From: Blastomyces gilchristii SLH14081
Lineage: Eukaryota; Ascomycota; Eurotiomycetes; Onygenales; Ajellomycetaceae
Length of the DNA: 64,000 bases
NCBI RefSeq assembly: GCF_000003855.2
Contig: NW_003101658.1
Location: 326,388 to 390,387, forward strand
Reading direction: 5' to 3'
The stretch's first letter is position 1, and the number at the start of each line of letters is the position of its first letter. The position numbers and the translations under genes were made by a program. Under the pieces are notes generated by a model. That model saw nothing but the letters and a program-made list of their open reading frames with translations. It was not told where the DNA came from and searched no databases. Shown piece after piece: positions 12,231 through 23,800 of the stretch.

Positions 12231-14290
12231 CTATCGCGCTGGAATCAAGGCAGGATCCATTTCCTGGCGGCTAAGGTCATGGCGGTCCTTGAACGAGTCG
12301 GTGATCTCTTCAAGGCAGCCTGAGGCGGCAGCAAAGAAGCCAAGGAACGTCTTGCTGGGCGCAAGCACTCGAGAAAGATACTCTGGGTGAAACTGCACGC
12401 CAACATACCACTTGTGGTCTTTGAGCTCGATGATTTCCATCCGCTCACCTTTCTCGTCCCTGCCTACAAATGCCAACCCGGCCTTCTCCAGCTGCTCCAC
12501 CATCTCTGGATTGACTTCGTAGCGATGACGATGCCGCTCCCAGATGGCAGGTGCGTCTCCGTATAGCTTGCGCAGACGAGACCATTCCGTGTCAGGCTGG
12601 AAGATGGTGGGTCGTTTGCCCAATCGCATCGTCCCGCCCATCTTCTCCTTGTTGATTTCAGGCATGTAGACAATTGCCGGGGTTGAATGGTGCTCGTCAA
12701 ATTCCTCACTATGAGCATCTATACCGCAGACGTTGCGTGCATATTCGATGACAGCAAGCTGCATTCCTAGGCAAATGCCTAGGTAGGGGACGTTGTTGGT
12801 ACGGGCCCACTTGGCAGCTTTGATCATTCCTTCCGTTCCCCGGTAGCCGAAACCTCCAGGGACGAGAATTCCGTCTGCCATGCAGACAGCATGCCATGCT
12901 TTATGGAATTCTGCGGGGGAGATCTCTTGAGTCGTCTCTTCCAAGTGAGAGGCATCAACCCAGATAAGGTCAATTTTCCGTTTACAATGCATAGCCGCAT
13001 GTTCCAGCGACTTGCTTACACTCATGTAGGAGTCGTGAAGGGCTGTATATTTGCCAACAAGAGCAATAGACACAGTCTCCTGCGTATGATCATGAGCTGT
13101 CGCCAGTGATTTCCACGCAGTCCATGTAGCATTGCCCTGCTGTACAAGATTTTTAGGTATAGTGACAGTATCAAGCTGAAGGACGCGGTTAATGGTCGAG
13201 AGGACACCCTGGTTCTCAAGAAGAACGGGAACGTGGTAGGTTGTTGAGACGTTGTGTACTGTGAGAACCTGGTCACGATCAACCTGACAGGCGCCGGCGA
13301 TTTTGACAATTGTTTGATCTTCGAGAGGTCTCTCGCAACGACAAGCAATCTAGAAGGTTCAAAACAATCAGCTAATAGGGCAGGAAATGTGAAGGGTGGA
13401 GCAAAATGTAGGATATACCAAGTCTGGACTAAGACCTGCGCTCCGGACATCGCTGATCGCCCGCTGGGTTGGTTTCGTCTTCTGCTCGCCGCTACCAGGT
13501 GGAATTACGGGGACATAAGAAACATGGATTTGTAGAAAATTGCCCTTTCCGGCTCGTCGCTGTAGCTGGCGCATGGCTTCAAAAAAGACACCAGATTCCA
13601 CGTCTCCGATTGTGCCTCCGAGCTGTGATAAAGAGAAAGTTCAGAATTTGAAAAATGGGGCCAGATATCCGGGTCCCTAAGGGGGGGTCTAACCTCGACA
13701 ATACAAACGTCTGGCTCTTGCCCGGATTCATCAACGGGAATTTTAGCCACACGTTCAATCCAGTCTTGGATTGCGTCTGTCAGATGTGGTACAATTTGTA
13801 CCGTTTTGCCAAGATAGTCGCCACGGCGTTCACGCTCAATAACGTGTAGGTAGATCTTGCCAGTGGTTATATTATGCTCGTGACTCAGGGAAATATTCAG
13901 GTAGCGCTCGTAGTTTCCCAGGTCCAAATCAACCTCCCCACCATCATCTAAAACGTATACTTCCCCATGCCTATGTTCCCAGTCAGTTCTAGTTGTCCCT
14001 CTATTGGGTCTTTTACGGGTGGGAGGGAAACCAGGAGTTCAAATTGGAAGGGTGAACCAACTCTGTAGGACTCATAGTCCCAGCATCAACATTCATATAT
14101 GGGTCTATCTTAATGCTGGTCACTTTTAGACCACGAGTCTTCAGGAGTAGCCCAGTGCTGGAGGCAATAATGCCCTTGCCAACCCCAGAGATGACACCTG
14201 CACGCGAGAGGTTTCGTCAGACACTCCGGCGAAAAACACACGGAATCACAAGGTACAAAACATACCTCCCGAAACCAAAATGTACTTCAT
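12231..14290 (-). CDS. URA7: CTP synthase
   Basis: CTP synthase makes CTP from UTP, ATP and glutamine in the cytosol. Five exons read on the minus strand (14290-14266, 14197-14062, 13970-13694, 13622-13419, 13349-12231) give about 586 residues, the usual fungal length. The N-terminus [17 protein letters not shown] is the synthetase P-loop; [20 protein letters not shown] and [11 protein letters not shown] follow. The C-terminal class I glutaminase carries the nucleophile in GICLGMQ (Cys about 407) and the VQFHPEY histidine and glutamate (about 535 and 537), so the triad is intact. Exon 1 codes only eight residues plus one base. Intron 2 uses an unusual GTTGGT donor, but this is the only join that restores the conserved PTEHGE sequence. 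It is convergent with the DUF2841 gene; its upstream side carries a perfect AGGTACCTTTT inverted repeat about 410 nt before the ATG. Confidence 0.96.
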
Positions 14291-14700
14291 CTTGATGCGA
14301 TGTTGAAGTGGTATTAATGAGCCCTAAATTCGCAATTCGCCCCTCTTTGGGGAGGGGGCGGAAAAGGGGGGAGAAGAAGAAAAAAAAGAGAAGAGAAGAA
14401 ACAAAAAAGTTTGAGGGTGTGTTCGCTCCAAAGCGGCAGTATTCCGAGAATGGAAAGCGGTGACATTAGACGCGGCAAGCGGTAGCCTTCAAACTTAGCG
14501 TCATAGGCGATTAAAAACATTGTGTTGATAACTTGACGTGGTTCTTTCTGAACATTCCTACCTAAAATTTCCCCAACGGACATCGCAAACTCCAAATGCT
14601 TCAAACCAGGGTTGTTTGTTAAGGATCGGATCATTCTGTCAAAAGGAAAAAAGGGAACCAGGTGGTCAAGGGCCGACGCTTCCCCCACTATGACCACAAT

Positions 14701-14739
14701 AGGTACCTTTTGTATGCGTATCTCATATAAAAGGTACCT
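14701..14739. repeat. Perfect 11-bp inverted repeat AGGTACCTTTT
   Basis: AGGTACCTTTT at 14701-14711 is mirrored by AAAAGGTACCT at 14729-14739 with a 17-nt loop. Each arm itself contains the palindrome AGGTACCT. A related AAGGTACCTTTT lies near 43159 in the SEC8 upstream region. It could be a hairpin or operator in the CTP synthase promoter, or one end of a small decayed element; the sequence alone does not decide. Confidence 0.6.
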
Positions 14740-15910
14740 GTCAATTCATGTTTTTAGAATATACTATATCTGCAACACAACATCAGATGTACAATATTAA
14801 AAAGATACAAGTTATATTCTAATACAAAGAATGTGATTATATAAATTTTTTTTAAATAGAAGTAAATTATTCTGCTTATTTTATATTAGCTATAATTTAA
14901 AAGTAAAAAGGTTTAATATACTTAAATTCTTTGATACTACTCTATTTCTCTGCTCAAAAATATACACTGATATCTCTCATATCTGATGTTGGGTTGAAGA
15001 TATTAATTTTTTTACTATGTATATGGTGAGCCCATACAAAAGATACAAGTTACACAAATTAGGGGGCACGGCATGGTGAAAAATGCGGAGCTATGAGTAG
15101 ATAGACACGTCTGCTGCATTGATGTCATACGCAGGCCAATTCGGGAGCGAATTATTGTGGAGTCCCAATCGCGGCGTTGCTCACTCATTTATCCTTCAAA
15201 TGACGTTTCTATGAATCACCCACGGTGACCTAGCTGAAACATGCCGCGACGATCCGCCATCATTCGATAGCTTTCCCCGCCATTTCTGAGGGTTAGCATG
15301 CACGCCGTCCGGCACCAGGGTCTCCTTATGTTTCTGCGCTCTAATGGAAGGTCAATTCGTGGTACTCAAACAAAGTTAGTCTAGATACAAGATTTCAGCA
15401 GAGAGAGGCAATGTCCACCGAGTATTCGAATTGTCTTTCCAGCTCTATCTACTCTCTCATCCTCTTGCATGGACTTCCCAAGTCTTGCGCGGAATAAATG
15501 GTTCATTGAATTGCATTCGCTCTGACAACAAACATTCTTGCCTCATCTTCCCATTGTGATTGATTCAGTCTAGGACAGCCGTGGGATGATGTCTACTTGC
15601 AAGGATGTTAAAGTGGTTTGTACGCATTTTTGTTGCATTGATAACTTTCCAGTAACGTTATTGTAGAAGTACGAGGTGAGTCCGCTACAGATGGACAGAT
15701 CGATGCTGTTATATAATGTTTGAAGACAAAACCTTAGAAAGAAACTATCTGGCCACTTTCCCTGAGGATTCCCGGTGGAAACTAGGTAGGTTACAATATC
15801 CGTTCCTCTTCCGGAGCAAGGGAGCTAGCTGCACGTAACATAATTTAACAAATGTGCCACTCTATTCAATGTGCTATCCTCGGATGCATTGGGAGGTTTA
15901 GGAGAAATAT

Positions 15911-16232
15911 CGGCTCGGTTCGGTTCGGTGGGCTCATTTTCTAGTCTCTACCAGTGGAAACTTCGTGGTGGAGATTGATAAGATATTAATAATAGTCTGA
16001 AGAGGGGTTCGTGGTTTGTGGGACAGAAGATCTAACCAAGTTACGTTAGTGTTTCTTAGTTCCTTAACTCTCGTTGAAACCCAACAGGATTTATCAGTTG
16101 GCTTATTACAGTTACGCAGCGTATTTTGCTGTTTGGTTGGCTGGAGATGAAAGTTTTTCCATTATCTAGTGTCAAAATGAACATCCAGTAATAATTCCTA
16201 TAAGAGGGCCCAGAACCAAGCCGAACCGAACT
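15911..16232. repeat. Possible MITE-like element with GTTCGGTTCGG ends
   Basis: The left end contains GGTTCGGTTCGG followed by TGGGCTC (15917-15936). The reverse complement of the right end (about 16205-16232) reads GTTCGGTTCGG then, after a short insertion, TGGGCCC. The roughly 320-bp interior is non-coding and AT-rich. Opposed GTTCGGTTCGG ends with a shared GGGC extension suggest a miniature inverted-repeat element. No clear target duplication was found, so this is a candidate only. Confidence 0.4.
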
Positions 16233-17320
16233 GATGAATTATAAATTTGGTCTGCTAAACATCTCTATTTGCAAGATAGTAACTAGGCTTTCTATAAGAT
16301 CAGGAATTATTTGGCAGAAACGGCGACAAACTCGATCTTATTATATCTTATCGATCGGTTGTAGGATACATACTCTCCTTATTATAAGCCTTATAAGGCG
16401 TCGCTGCTTCTTCATCTGAGAATTTAGACTACTCTGCCAAGACCATATCTAGCCAATCACGGTGCTGTAATCTCCATTTACCCGCCGCTCAACCAAGATC
16501 CGCATGGAGCAAACCGGCCCGGTTGGCTGGTCTTGGCGATTGGCCACGCCTAGACTCTTCAAGGCACAACACCAACCCTGGGAACTTGGAACCTTGAGAA
16601 AGGGAGGAGGAATGAGATATATTAATTTAAAATAATAATGAATGCGCCACTGCATGTGGCCAATTTTGAGGAAGAGTACATCTCAAACAATGACAAGGTT
16701 TCCTCATTTCCAGACTATATTTATCTCTTAGAGGAATGATTTATTTTTCATCCATCTTTCGCCCATCTTTCACTGTTACAGTAAATCTCGTCGTACCCCT
16801 CTCACCTTGCGCAAAATATTACGACATTATTAAAATTCCCATCAGACAATTGCTAGCGCCGAATTCAATGCCAGTTTTCGTCTAGCCCAAGCCGTCCCGC
16901 CTGTAACGCAGTGTACGGTGCGATCTCGCCTAAAACCGGGCTTCAAAGGGCTAGGCTAGTATTCCTTGACCGTTGACGTTAATAACACCTTACAAGTCAA
17001 TAACAGCACTTGTATCTTGGCGGTATTCCACAGGCCGGCCCATAGAACGCTTGCTTCTGCGGGGATCGAAAACTCAGCGGATTCGTCATCCCGAACTCTT
17101 TTTCTCACTTTCTGACCCCGACGTTGTGCCTATATCTCTTGCCATATCCCTGAACGTATTTTGTTGCATATCTATCTCGATATATCTCTACGGAGTACAT
17201 ACATCGGATATTGGATTTCTGATAAATCAAGCGAACCCAAAACCCCTATAGGCGGGAAAAAAAGGAGAAAAAAAAAAAAAAAAAAAAAAAAAAGGGACCT
17301 TGTCTTCAAACCCGCCTATC

Positions 17321-19147
17321 ATGAACTGCCCGTCCCGAACCGATCAATGCCCCGACCATCCAGACTGGAACCAAAGCCCACCATTGTTGACAGCCGACCT
17401 GACTACATGCGAGGACCTCAACGGTATTGTCAATTCCAGGGCATACCGGAATCGGGATTCCCATCTGTCCTGCGATTCTGCTCAGACTTCGGATGGTCTT
17501 CTTCAGAGACCGCCTGAGAATTACCGTCCGCCTCTGGCCAGCAAGGGCGCAGATGCAGGTTGTCATTTTTTGAACAAAGAAGGTATTTGCTTATAATTTA
17601 TATTACGCACAAGCTGTTCTCGGGAATAAGTTGAGGATAGAAAGAAATATTCATGCTAACAACTATTTCGATGACTCCAGACACCTGCTCTGCCACCCGT
17701 GCTTGGCCTCCCGCAATTGGGACAGACCAGCGATCTTGCCAGCGTCGAGTTTGGATCTGGCGAATCGCGTTATTTGTATTGTTTGCATATATATCTTATG
17801 CCGCTGGAGGCTCGTTGTTAGCTTATGGTATGTTTAGGTATCCTTGATTTATTCTAAAAAACCACCCTCGGTTGACCTAGAACTCTTCTCTCATTCCTCC
17901 GAATATCTATGTATATATCTGCATGAAACAAGGAGCTAACCAATCTCACAGCAGCAACCTTAAAATCAAACCTATCCCACAAACTGCCCACGACCCGATT
18001 ACAACGGCGCGGAACCTGCTCCAACAATCCGGCTTCCGACCGCGAATACAACACCCCCCTCCATGTCGGCGCCCTCATGATCATCCTCTCCGTATCCACC
18101 CTCGCCTGCTCATTCCCCCTTGTGGCCGTCAAATTCACCTTCCTCCGCATCCCGGCCTGGTTCCTCTTTCTCGTCCGCCACTTCGGCACGGGAGTCCTGC
18201 TCGCAACGGCCTTTGTGCATCTCTTGCCCACCGCCTTCGGCTCGCTAAATGATCCGTGTCTCCCTCGTTTCTGGACGGTAGATTACCAGCCCATGCCTGG
18301 TGCGATTGCGCTGGCGGCCGTGTTATCGGTGACGGTTGTGGAGATGATATTTAGTCCTGGGAGGCATTGTTGTAGTGATAGGGGGAATAGGAGTGTTTAT
18401 ATGAGAGGACAGGAGAAGAAGGGGCATGATTGTTGTGGTGGTAGTTGTGGTGGCGGTCAGGGTGGAAGCAGAGGCGGCGGAGATGATTTTGAGACATCTA
18501 AGACACCCGACTCCGATCGACTGAAGTCGCGGCCCAGTATTACGACGGATGCCTCACTGCGCCGCGAGCGGCCGCTTGTTGGCAATTCGAGTAGTCTTGG
18601 TCGCGAGTTGGCGCATATTAACGCAGATTTGGTGGAGATGGAGCGGGTGCAGTCACCAGGTCGAGGACAAGGACCACGAGTATCGGCGGCGGTGTCGGCA
18701 GCGGAGACCAAGGCCGATGTTGATGAACCCCAGTCGGAGAGCGATGATGAGCTTTCATCGATCAAGTTGACGCCGGAGCAGCAGCGTAAGAAGGCTGTGA
18801 TGCAGTGCATGTTATTGGAAATGGGGATTTTGTTCCATAGTATTTTTATCGGGTTGGCGTTGGCGGTGTCCACGGGGAGTTCATTTGTGGTTTTGTTGAT
18901 TGCTATCGCTTTTCATCGTATGTCCTGCCCCAGCATTTCAATTTCCCTTACAATCAAAGCCGGACTTTCCTCAGCCGGAAGATTAAAGCGAAACTAACGA
19001 GACGGGGATAACTTACAGAAACGTTCGAGGGCCTCGCTCTAGGCTCGCGCATCGCAGTGATAGACTGGAAGGATAAAACTTACCAGCCATGGATTATGGC
19101 CCTATTATATGGCTGCACGTAAGTTATAAACACCCCCCCCCCCCCAA

Positions 19148-19179
<32 letters not shown>

Positions 19180-19508
19180 AGAAAAAAAACCTCATTCACC
19201 TCAAAAAGTACCACTGTCTGTCGGAACGCACATGCTAATACCTCGTTAGTACACCTCTCGGCCAAGCAATCGGCCTAGGAACGCATACCCTCTACGACCC
19301 AGACTCAGAAGTCGGCCTCATAATGGTCGGCGTCATGAACGCCATCTCATCAGGTCTGCTTGTCTACTCCTCACTGGTTGAGTTGCTGGCTGAAGATTTC
19401 TTGAGCGATGAGAGCTGGCGCATACTACGGGGTAAAAGGCGAATTTATGCTTGTTTGCTTGTGTTCTTTGGTGCGGCTGCCATGAGTTTGGTAGGGGCTT
19501 GGGCTTGA
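17321..19508 (+). CDS. ZIP-family zinc (divalent metal) transporter
   Basis: Five exons (17321-17582, 17681-17827, 17952-18917, 19019-19118, 19250-19508) give about 577 residues. The ATG begins MNCPSRTDQCPDHPDW. A Cys-containing N-terminal region of about 100 residues precedes the first hydrophobic span (IALFVLFAYISYAAGGSLLAY). TM2 and TM3 follow (VGALMIILSVSTLACSFPL; HFGTGVLLATAFVHLLPTAFG). TM4 and TM5 carry the metal-site signatures HSIFIGLALAVS and HQTFEGLALGSRI, and hydrophobic TM6-TM8 end the protein. Fungal Zrt1/Zrt2 relatives import zinc at the plasma membrane. The long loop between TM3 and TM4 is Gly/Cys-rich (HDCCGGSCGGGQGGSRGGG) then acidic and Ser-rich, rather than the usual His-rich loop. 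Intron 3 splits the conserved His-Gln pair of HQTFEG. Intron 4 contains a C-run followed by an A-run. No Zap1-type ACCTTNAAGGT box was seen upstream. Confidence 0.92.
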
Positions 19509-20851
19509 TTAACAGCGCCTTGCTAAAATAAAAGTCTGGAACTTTTTTCGCAGCTCAGTTTGAGGGGTTCACCTTAAGGAACTAGTTCGTCCTTTCGTTA
19601 AACGCTTTTACTTGTTGATCTTTCCTTCCTACTAGATAGTATGAGATGACATGATTAATTGCAGGCACTTTTCAGATTTCTCCTTGTCTCTAGACGTAAA
19701 AGAAAAGGTCTCCTAAAGCAAACATGACTTTGCTAGAATGAAATTAGCCGTTATAATCGCAAGCGCCAAACGTGGCGTTAACCATAATTTCCGAAAATAG
19801 CCTAGCGTTGCCTGCCAGGAAGCTTCACGTATTTTGTATTCACGCCTCGACTCATCTCAAGACTCGCAATAGCGTCTTCATTCACGGGCCTTCGTCGAGG
19901 CTGCTGTCCAGTCTAGAACAAACAAACAAGCTTATTAATTACCGCTTAGCTATAAGGAAGGAACTTGAATTACAAATCCGCAACGGGGTCATCTACAAGC
20001 ACCCGCGCTGTCTGCCTTGGCTCGTGAAACTTGAAAGTCCTCGAACTATCCCTCTCCGCCTTCTTTTGGTTTATCATCGAGTGCCTGCAGCAAACCACCT
20101 CTGAGCGACTGACTAGACATACCCTTTACACACCACAGGTATTAACGTATCTTACTCTGGATTGCCGCCTTTGTGGCGCTCGCGTTTGACTCCTACCCTT
20201 GCTCTCGCTCCCTGCCCTGTATCTTCACCTCCCTTCGGCGCCCGATCCCCCGGGGGAAGTTCGATTGCTCTGATCATAGTGTTTGCTCCCATAGATTCAT
20301 AAGCTAACTAGTCTTCTGTTTTCTTTGCGATGTTTGTAGTTGAGAGGTCTTGCCACGGAGCCTGCACCGCTTTTCTCCCTCCGTTCCCGCTGCGGCAAGT
20401 GTCTCCCGCTGAGCGCTTATCTATCGCCCGTCGTATTAAGGGTTCCCACCACCGAAAATATAGGTTTTGAGGTTACTTGGAAAAACAGAGTTAAGAGAAG
20501 GTTGCGGTTTTTATCGGGGCTGGAATGGTTCGATACCAGCACTCGTGCAAATAGCGGTTCCTACCTGGGAATACCCTTGCCAACAATTATCCGATAAGAA
20601 TACGTACGTCTAAAATCGTTCAGTCTACTTTCGTCATATATTTAAACCCAAATCTCAGTCCGAGTTTTGAGATCCGGCAATTCGCGGGACGATTCATTTC
20701 ATATACCGATTCAACCTGAGATTTTGATTCGCCGTGTAAAACGTCGACGGACCGATTCCCTCTCCTACCTATATACCTCTTTCTTTATTTTCATGGCATG
20801 ATCTAAACGTATGACACAACAGATATTTCTGCCTTCTCGAGGGCAAACAGG
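19509..20851. other. Intergenic region, promoter side of SAC3
   Basis: The 1.3 kb between the zinc transporter stop and the SAC3 ATG shows no coding-like frame with motifs. It presumably holds the transporter 3' end and the SAC3 promoter and leader. No specific regulatory site is recognised. Confidence 0.6.
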
Positions 20852-23800
20852 ATGTCAGCTACGTCAAAGGCCCCGACGCTGACAGGCCCTGCTGGTTTCA
20901 AACGAGGGGCTTCTGGACCGTCATCTGCCCGTGGTCGCGTATGGAGGGGTAGTACTGCAGGATCGCGGCCCGCACCTGGCACTGATGATAGTACTCGAGG
21001 TGCCAAAACTCGTGCCGCCAGTCGCGGCGGGCCTCGAGGCGGCCGCGGGAGGCGGGGCGATATCTCAGTTGGTACTACTGTACGCCCAAATGGTGTCTCG
21101 AGCAGGTCATCCCCAGGACCATTTCGAGGTAATGATTACAACAAGCTGAATAATTCGCGCTCAGTGCTAAGTTATATTGGTTTAGGGGTTGGAAGGGGGA
21201 ACCTCGAAAATGGCTCCCGACCTAAGAGCAGTCAAGAAAATGGTGTAAAGGCCCCGGTTTTTGGTTCGCGTTCGGCAACTTCAAGTGGACAATCATCGCG
21301 ACCTTCTTCTCCCTTTGGCGCGGTTGCGGGTACGGATGTGTCTTTCAATGACCACTCCAGGGATCCGCGGCGACGAAATGGCAAACTTTCAGGCGGAAGC
21401 GCAAAATCCGGAATGCCGCAAGACTATAATAGCCGCTATGAGCAGGTGTTTTCTTCCTTCCTATTTTGTCTCGAAACGATGCGGTTTCTCTAATTGAGGG
21501 GTGTCCACGACTAACCGACTATCGGATTTATAGTTGAAACTTGATCGTGCTAGGCAACGAACAGAAGCCATAAAAACCGGGCAAATGGCTGATCCAAATC
21601 AACCTATGTTATTGACAAGTGCGATTACCCCGACAGGCACTTGTACAGAGATGTGTCCTGAATTCGAACGAGTGGAACGTATTGTCCAAAAGATGGTCGA
21701 TAAGAGTGAAAAGGTTTTTATTTTATTCGTCTTCTACCATCAAGATTTTAGCCAGACACTGACTTATTCGCTTCAGTCTACCGACCCGGAGTCCATGGTA
21801 TCCCATACAGTCGAGGCCAAAATGCTGAAAAGATTCAGAAGATCTGCTGCTGGCTATGACGAGCAGCTACCTTCAGATATCAGAACTCCGAAGACCCTTC
21901 TCCAAACGATGAACTACCTTCTGCGACATGTTGTAGTGGATGATGAAACTTTAGCTCTTACTCACAAATTTCTCTGGGATCGCACACGGTCAATTCGCAA
22001 TGATTTATCTATTCAACAACTTACTCAAGCACAGGACGTCGCAATTGCAGTGAAGTGCCTTGAACGAATTGCACGGTTCCACATCGTTTCTCTCCATCTC
22101 CTGTCCAGCCCTGAGAACTCGGAACCCTTTGATCATCACCAGGAACGGGAACAACTGAATAATACCTTATTATCTCTCCTATACTACTACGACGACAACC
22201 GAGATTTGATCAAGTTTCCAAACGAGGACGAATTCCGAGCCTATTACATCGTGTTCTCCATCCACGACCAGCGGCCCGACCTCGAAGCTCGAGTACAAAA
22301 ATGGCCTCGGGAATTGCTACAGTCTCCTCGTGTTCAGGTTGCACTTGAGCTATTCGCTGCAGCCGGGAATACTTGGGAGTATCAAGGTACCTTGGATGCG
22401 AAAAGGACAAACGCCATTGCGCAGGGGTTTTATGCGCGTTTCTTCCGTCTCATCCAGTCTAACAGCGTCCCCTATCTCTTGGCGTGTATTGCGGAAATCT
22501 ACTTCAACCAGGTCCGACAAACGGCAATCCGATCAATATGGAAAGCCTATTGTCGACATCCTCTTTCACAACAACATAAAAACCAAGAATGGACGGTTGA
22601 TGAGCTTACTGGGGCACTGGGATTTGACGACAACGATCAAACAATTGAATTTTGCGAGGAACAAGGGCTCCAGTTTGCTACAAATTCTGATGGGCATATG
22701 TATCTAAATTGGGGCCATTTTCCACTTGACTCTGTCGGTGCGTGTTTTTACCAACCAACAAGCCCCCTTTTATGCCGCCCTGCCAAGCCGTTCCCTTCCG
22801 TGATTTCACCGATCGTTATTTGACTATAAAACTCTGACTTACTTTTAACCATCAATTAATTGGTAATTAATAGCCTTCCAACCATCCTCACAACAAACAT
22901 TTTCGTACGAGCACGTCGAATCTAAGCGTTGTGGAAGGACGCTGGTCGCTCTTATTCTTGGCATGAATGTCTTACAAGCTGCCAGATACGGGATGATCGA
23001 CCAGTCTCTATTACAAGCGGACCCGGCATTTCAACAGGATTCGAAACAGAATGTGGAGGGGGATGGGTTATTTGTGAGCGACGATGAAAACGAAGCCCAA
23101 ACGCGCGATACAAAAAGTGGGCAATCTGATAAGGCGGGTATCGGAACCTTCAAGCCTACTTTTTCATTCCCTAGCGTTGAGGACCCAGGCCTCGCCGCGA
23201 ACAAGTTGTTTCAAGGGGCCGCAGGGAAGCCTTTCTCGCCTAGTAGTCCAGCTGTGCAGCAAACGTCTTTATCCAAGGCGGGACAGCTGTCCCCTACCGC
23301 TTCACCTTTCACCCCTCAAGGTCAATCGCCATTTATGGCAACTACAACATCGGTAATACTTCCCTTCCATATGTCACGATACTGGATTTTCGGTTATATT
23401 TGTCTTTCTTCGATCTTCTGTTGTTTATTGGGCTTGGAGACTGACAGGGTCTTTGGTTTATAGTCTCCTTTCGGTGCTAAACAGCAACCAGCTAGTACAA
23501 CATCAACATCTATAACAGCACAGCCGCCTGAAGGATTTGGACAACCTTCTAAAAGCCTATTTCCATCTTCACAAGCCACACCTCAATCAACTCCACCCAC
23601 TTTCTCCTCCACGTTTGGCGCGAATCTCGGATCGTCCCGGGGATCCAATTTTGGTTCAAGCTTTGGCGTCCAGAAAGATAATCAACAATCTCGAACTGTG
23701 CCCTCGGCTCCCACGAACTCACCATTCAAACCGACAAACCGTACAATTTCGTTCGGTCAACCGAGCTCTTCCCAACTAGGAACTAGTACCCCCAACCAAA

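Larger units (their letters stand above)
14291..17320. other. AT-rich spacer between CTP synthase and ZIP transporter
   Basis: This 3 kb stretch holds no supportable gene. It contains the CTP synthase promoter, a strongly AT-rich core about 14760-15010, two inverted-repeat structures listed separately (14701-15052 and 15911-16232), and an A-tract at about 17270-17293 just before the zinc transporter ATG. Small open frames lack motifs and good splice sites. Confidence 0.6.
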
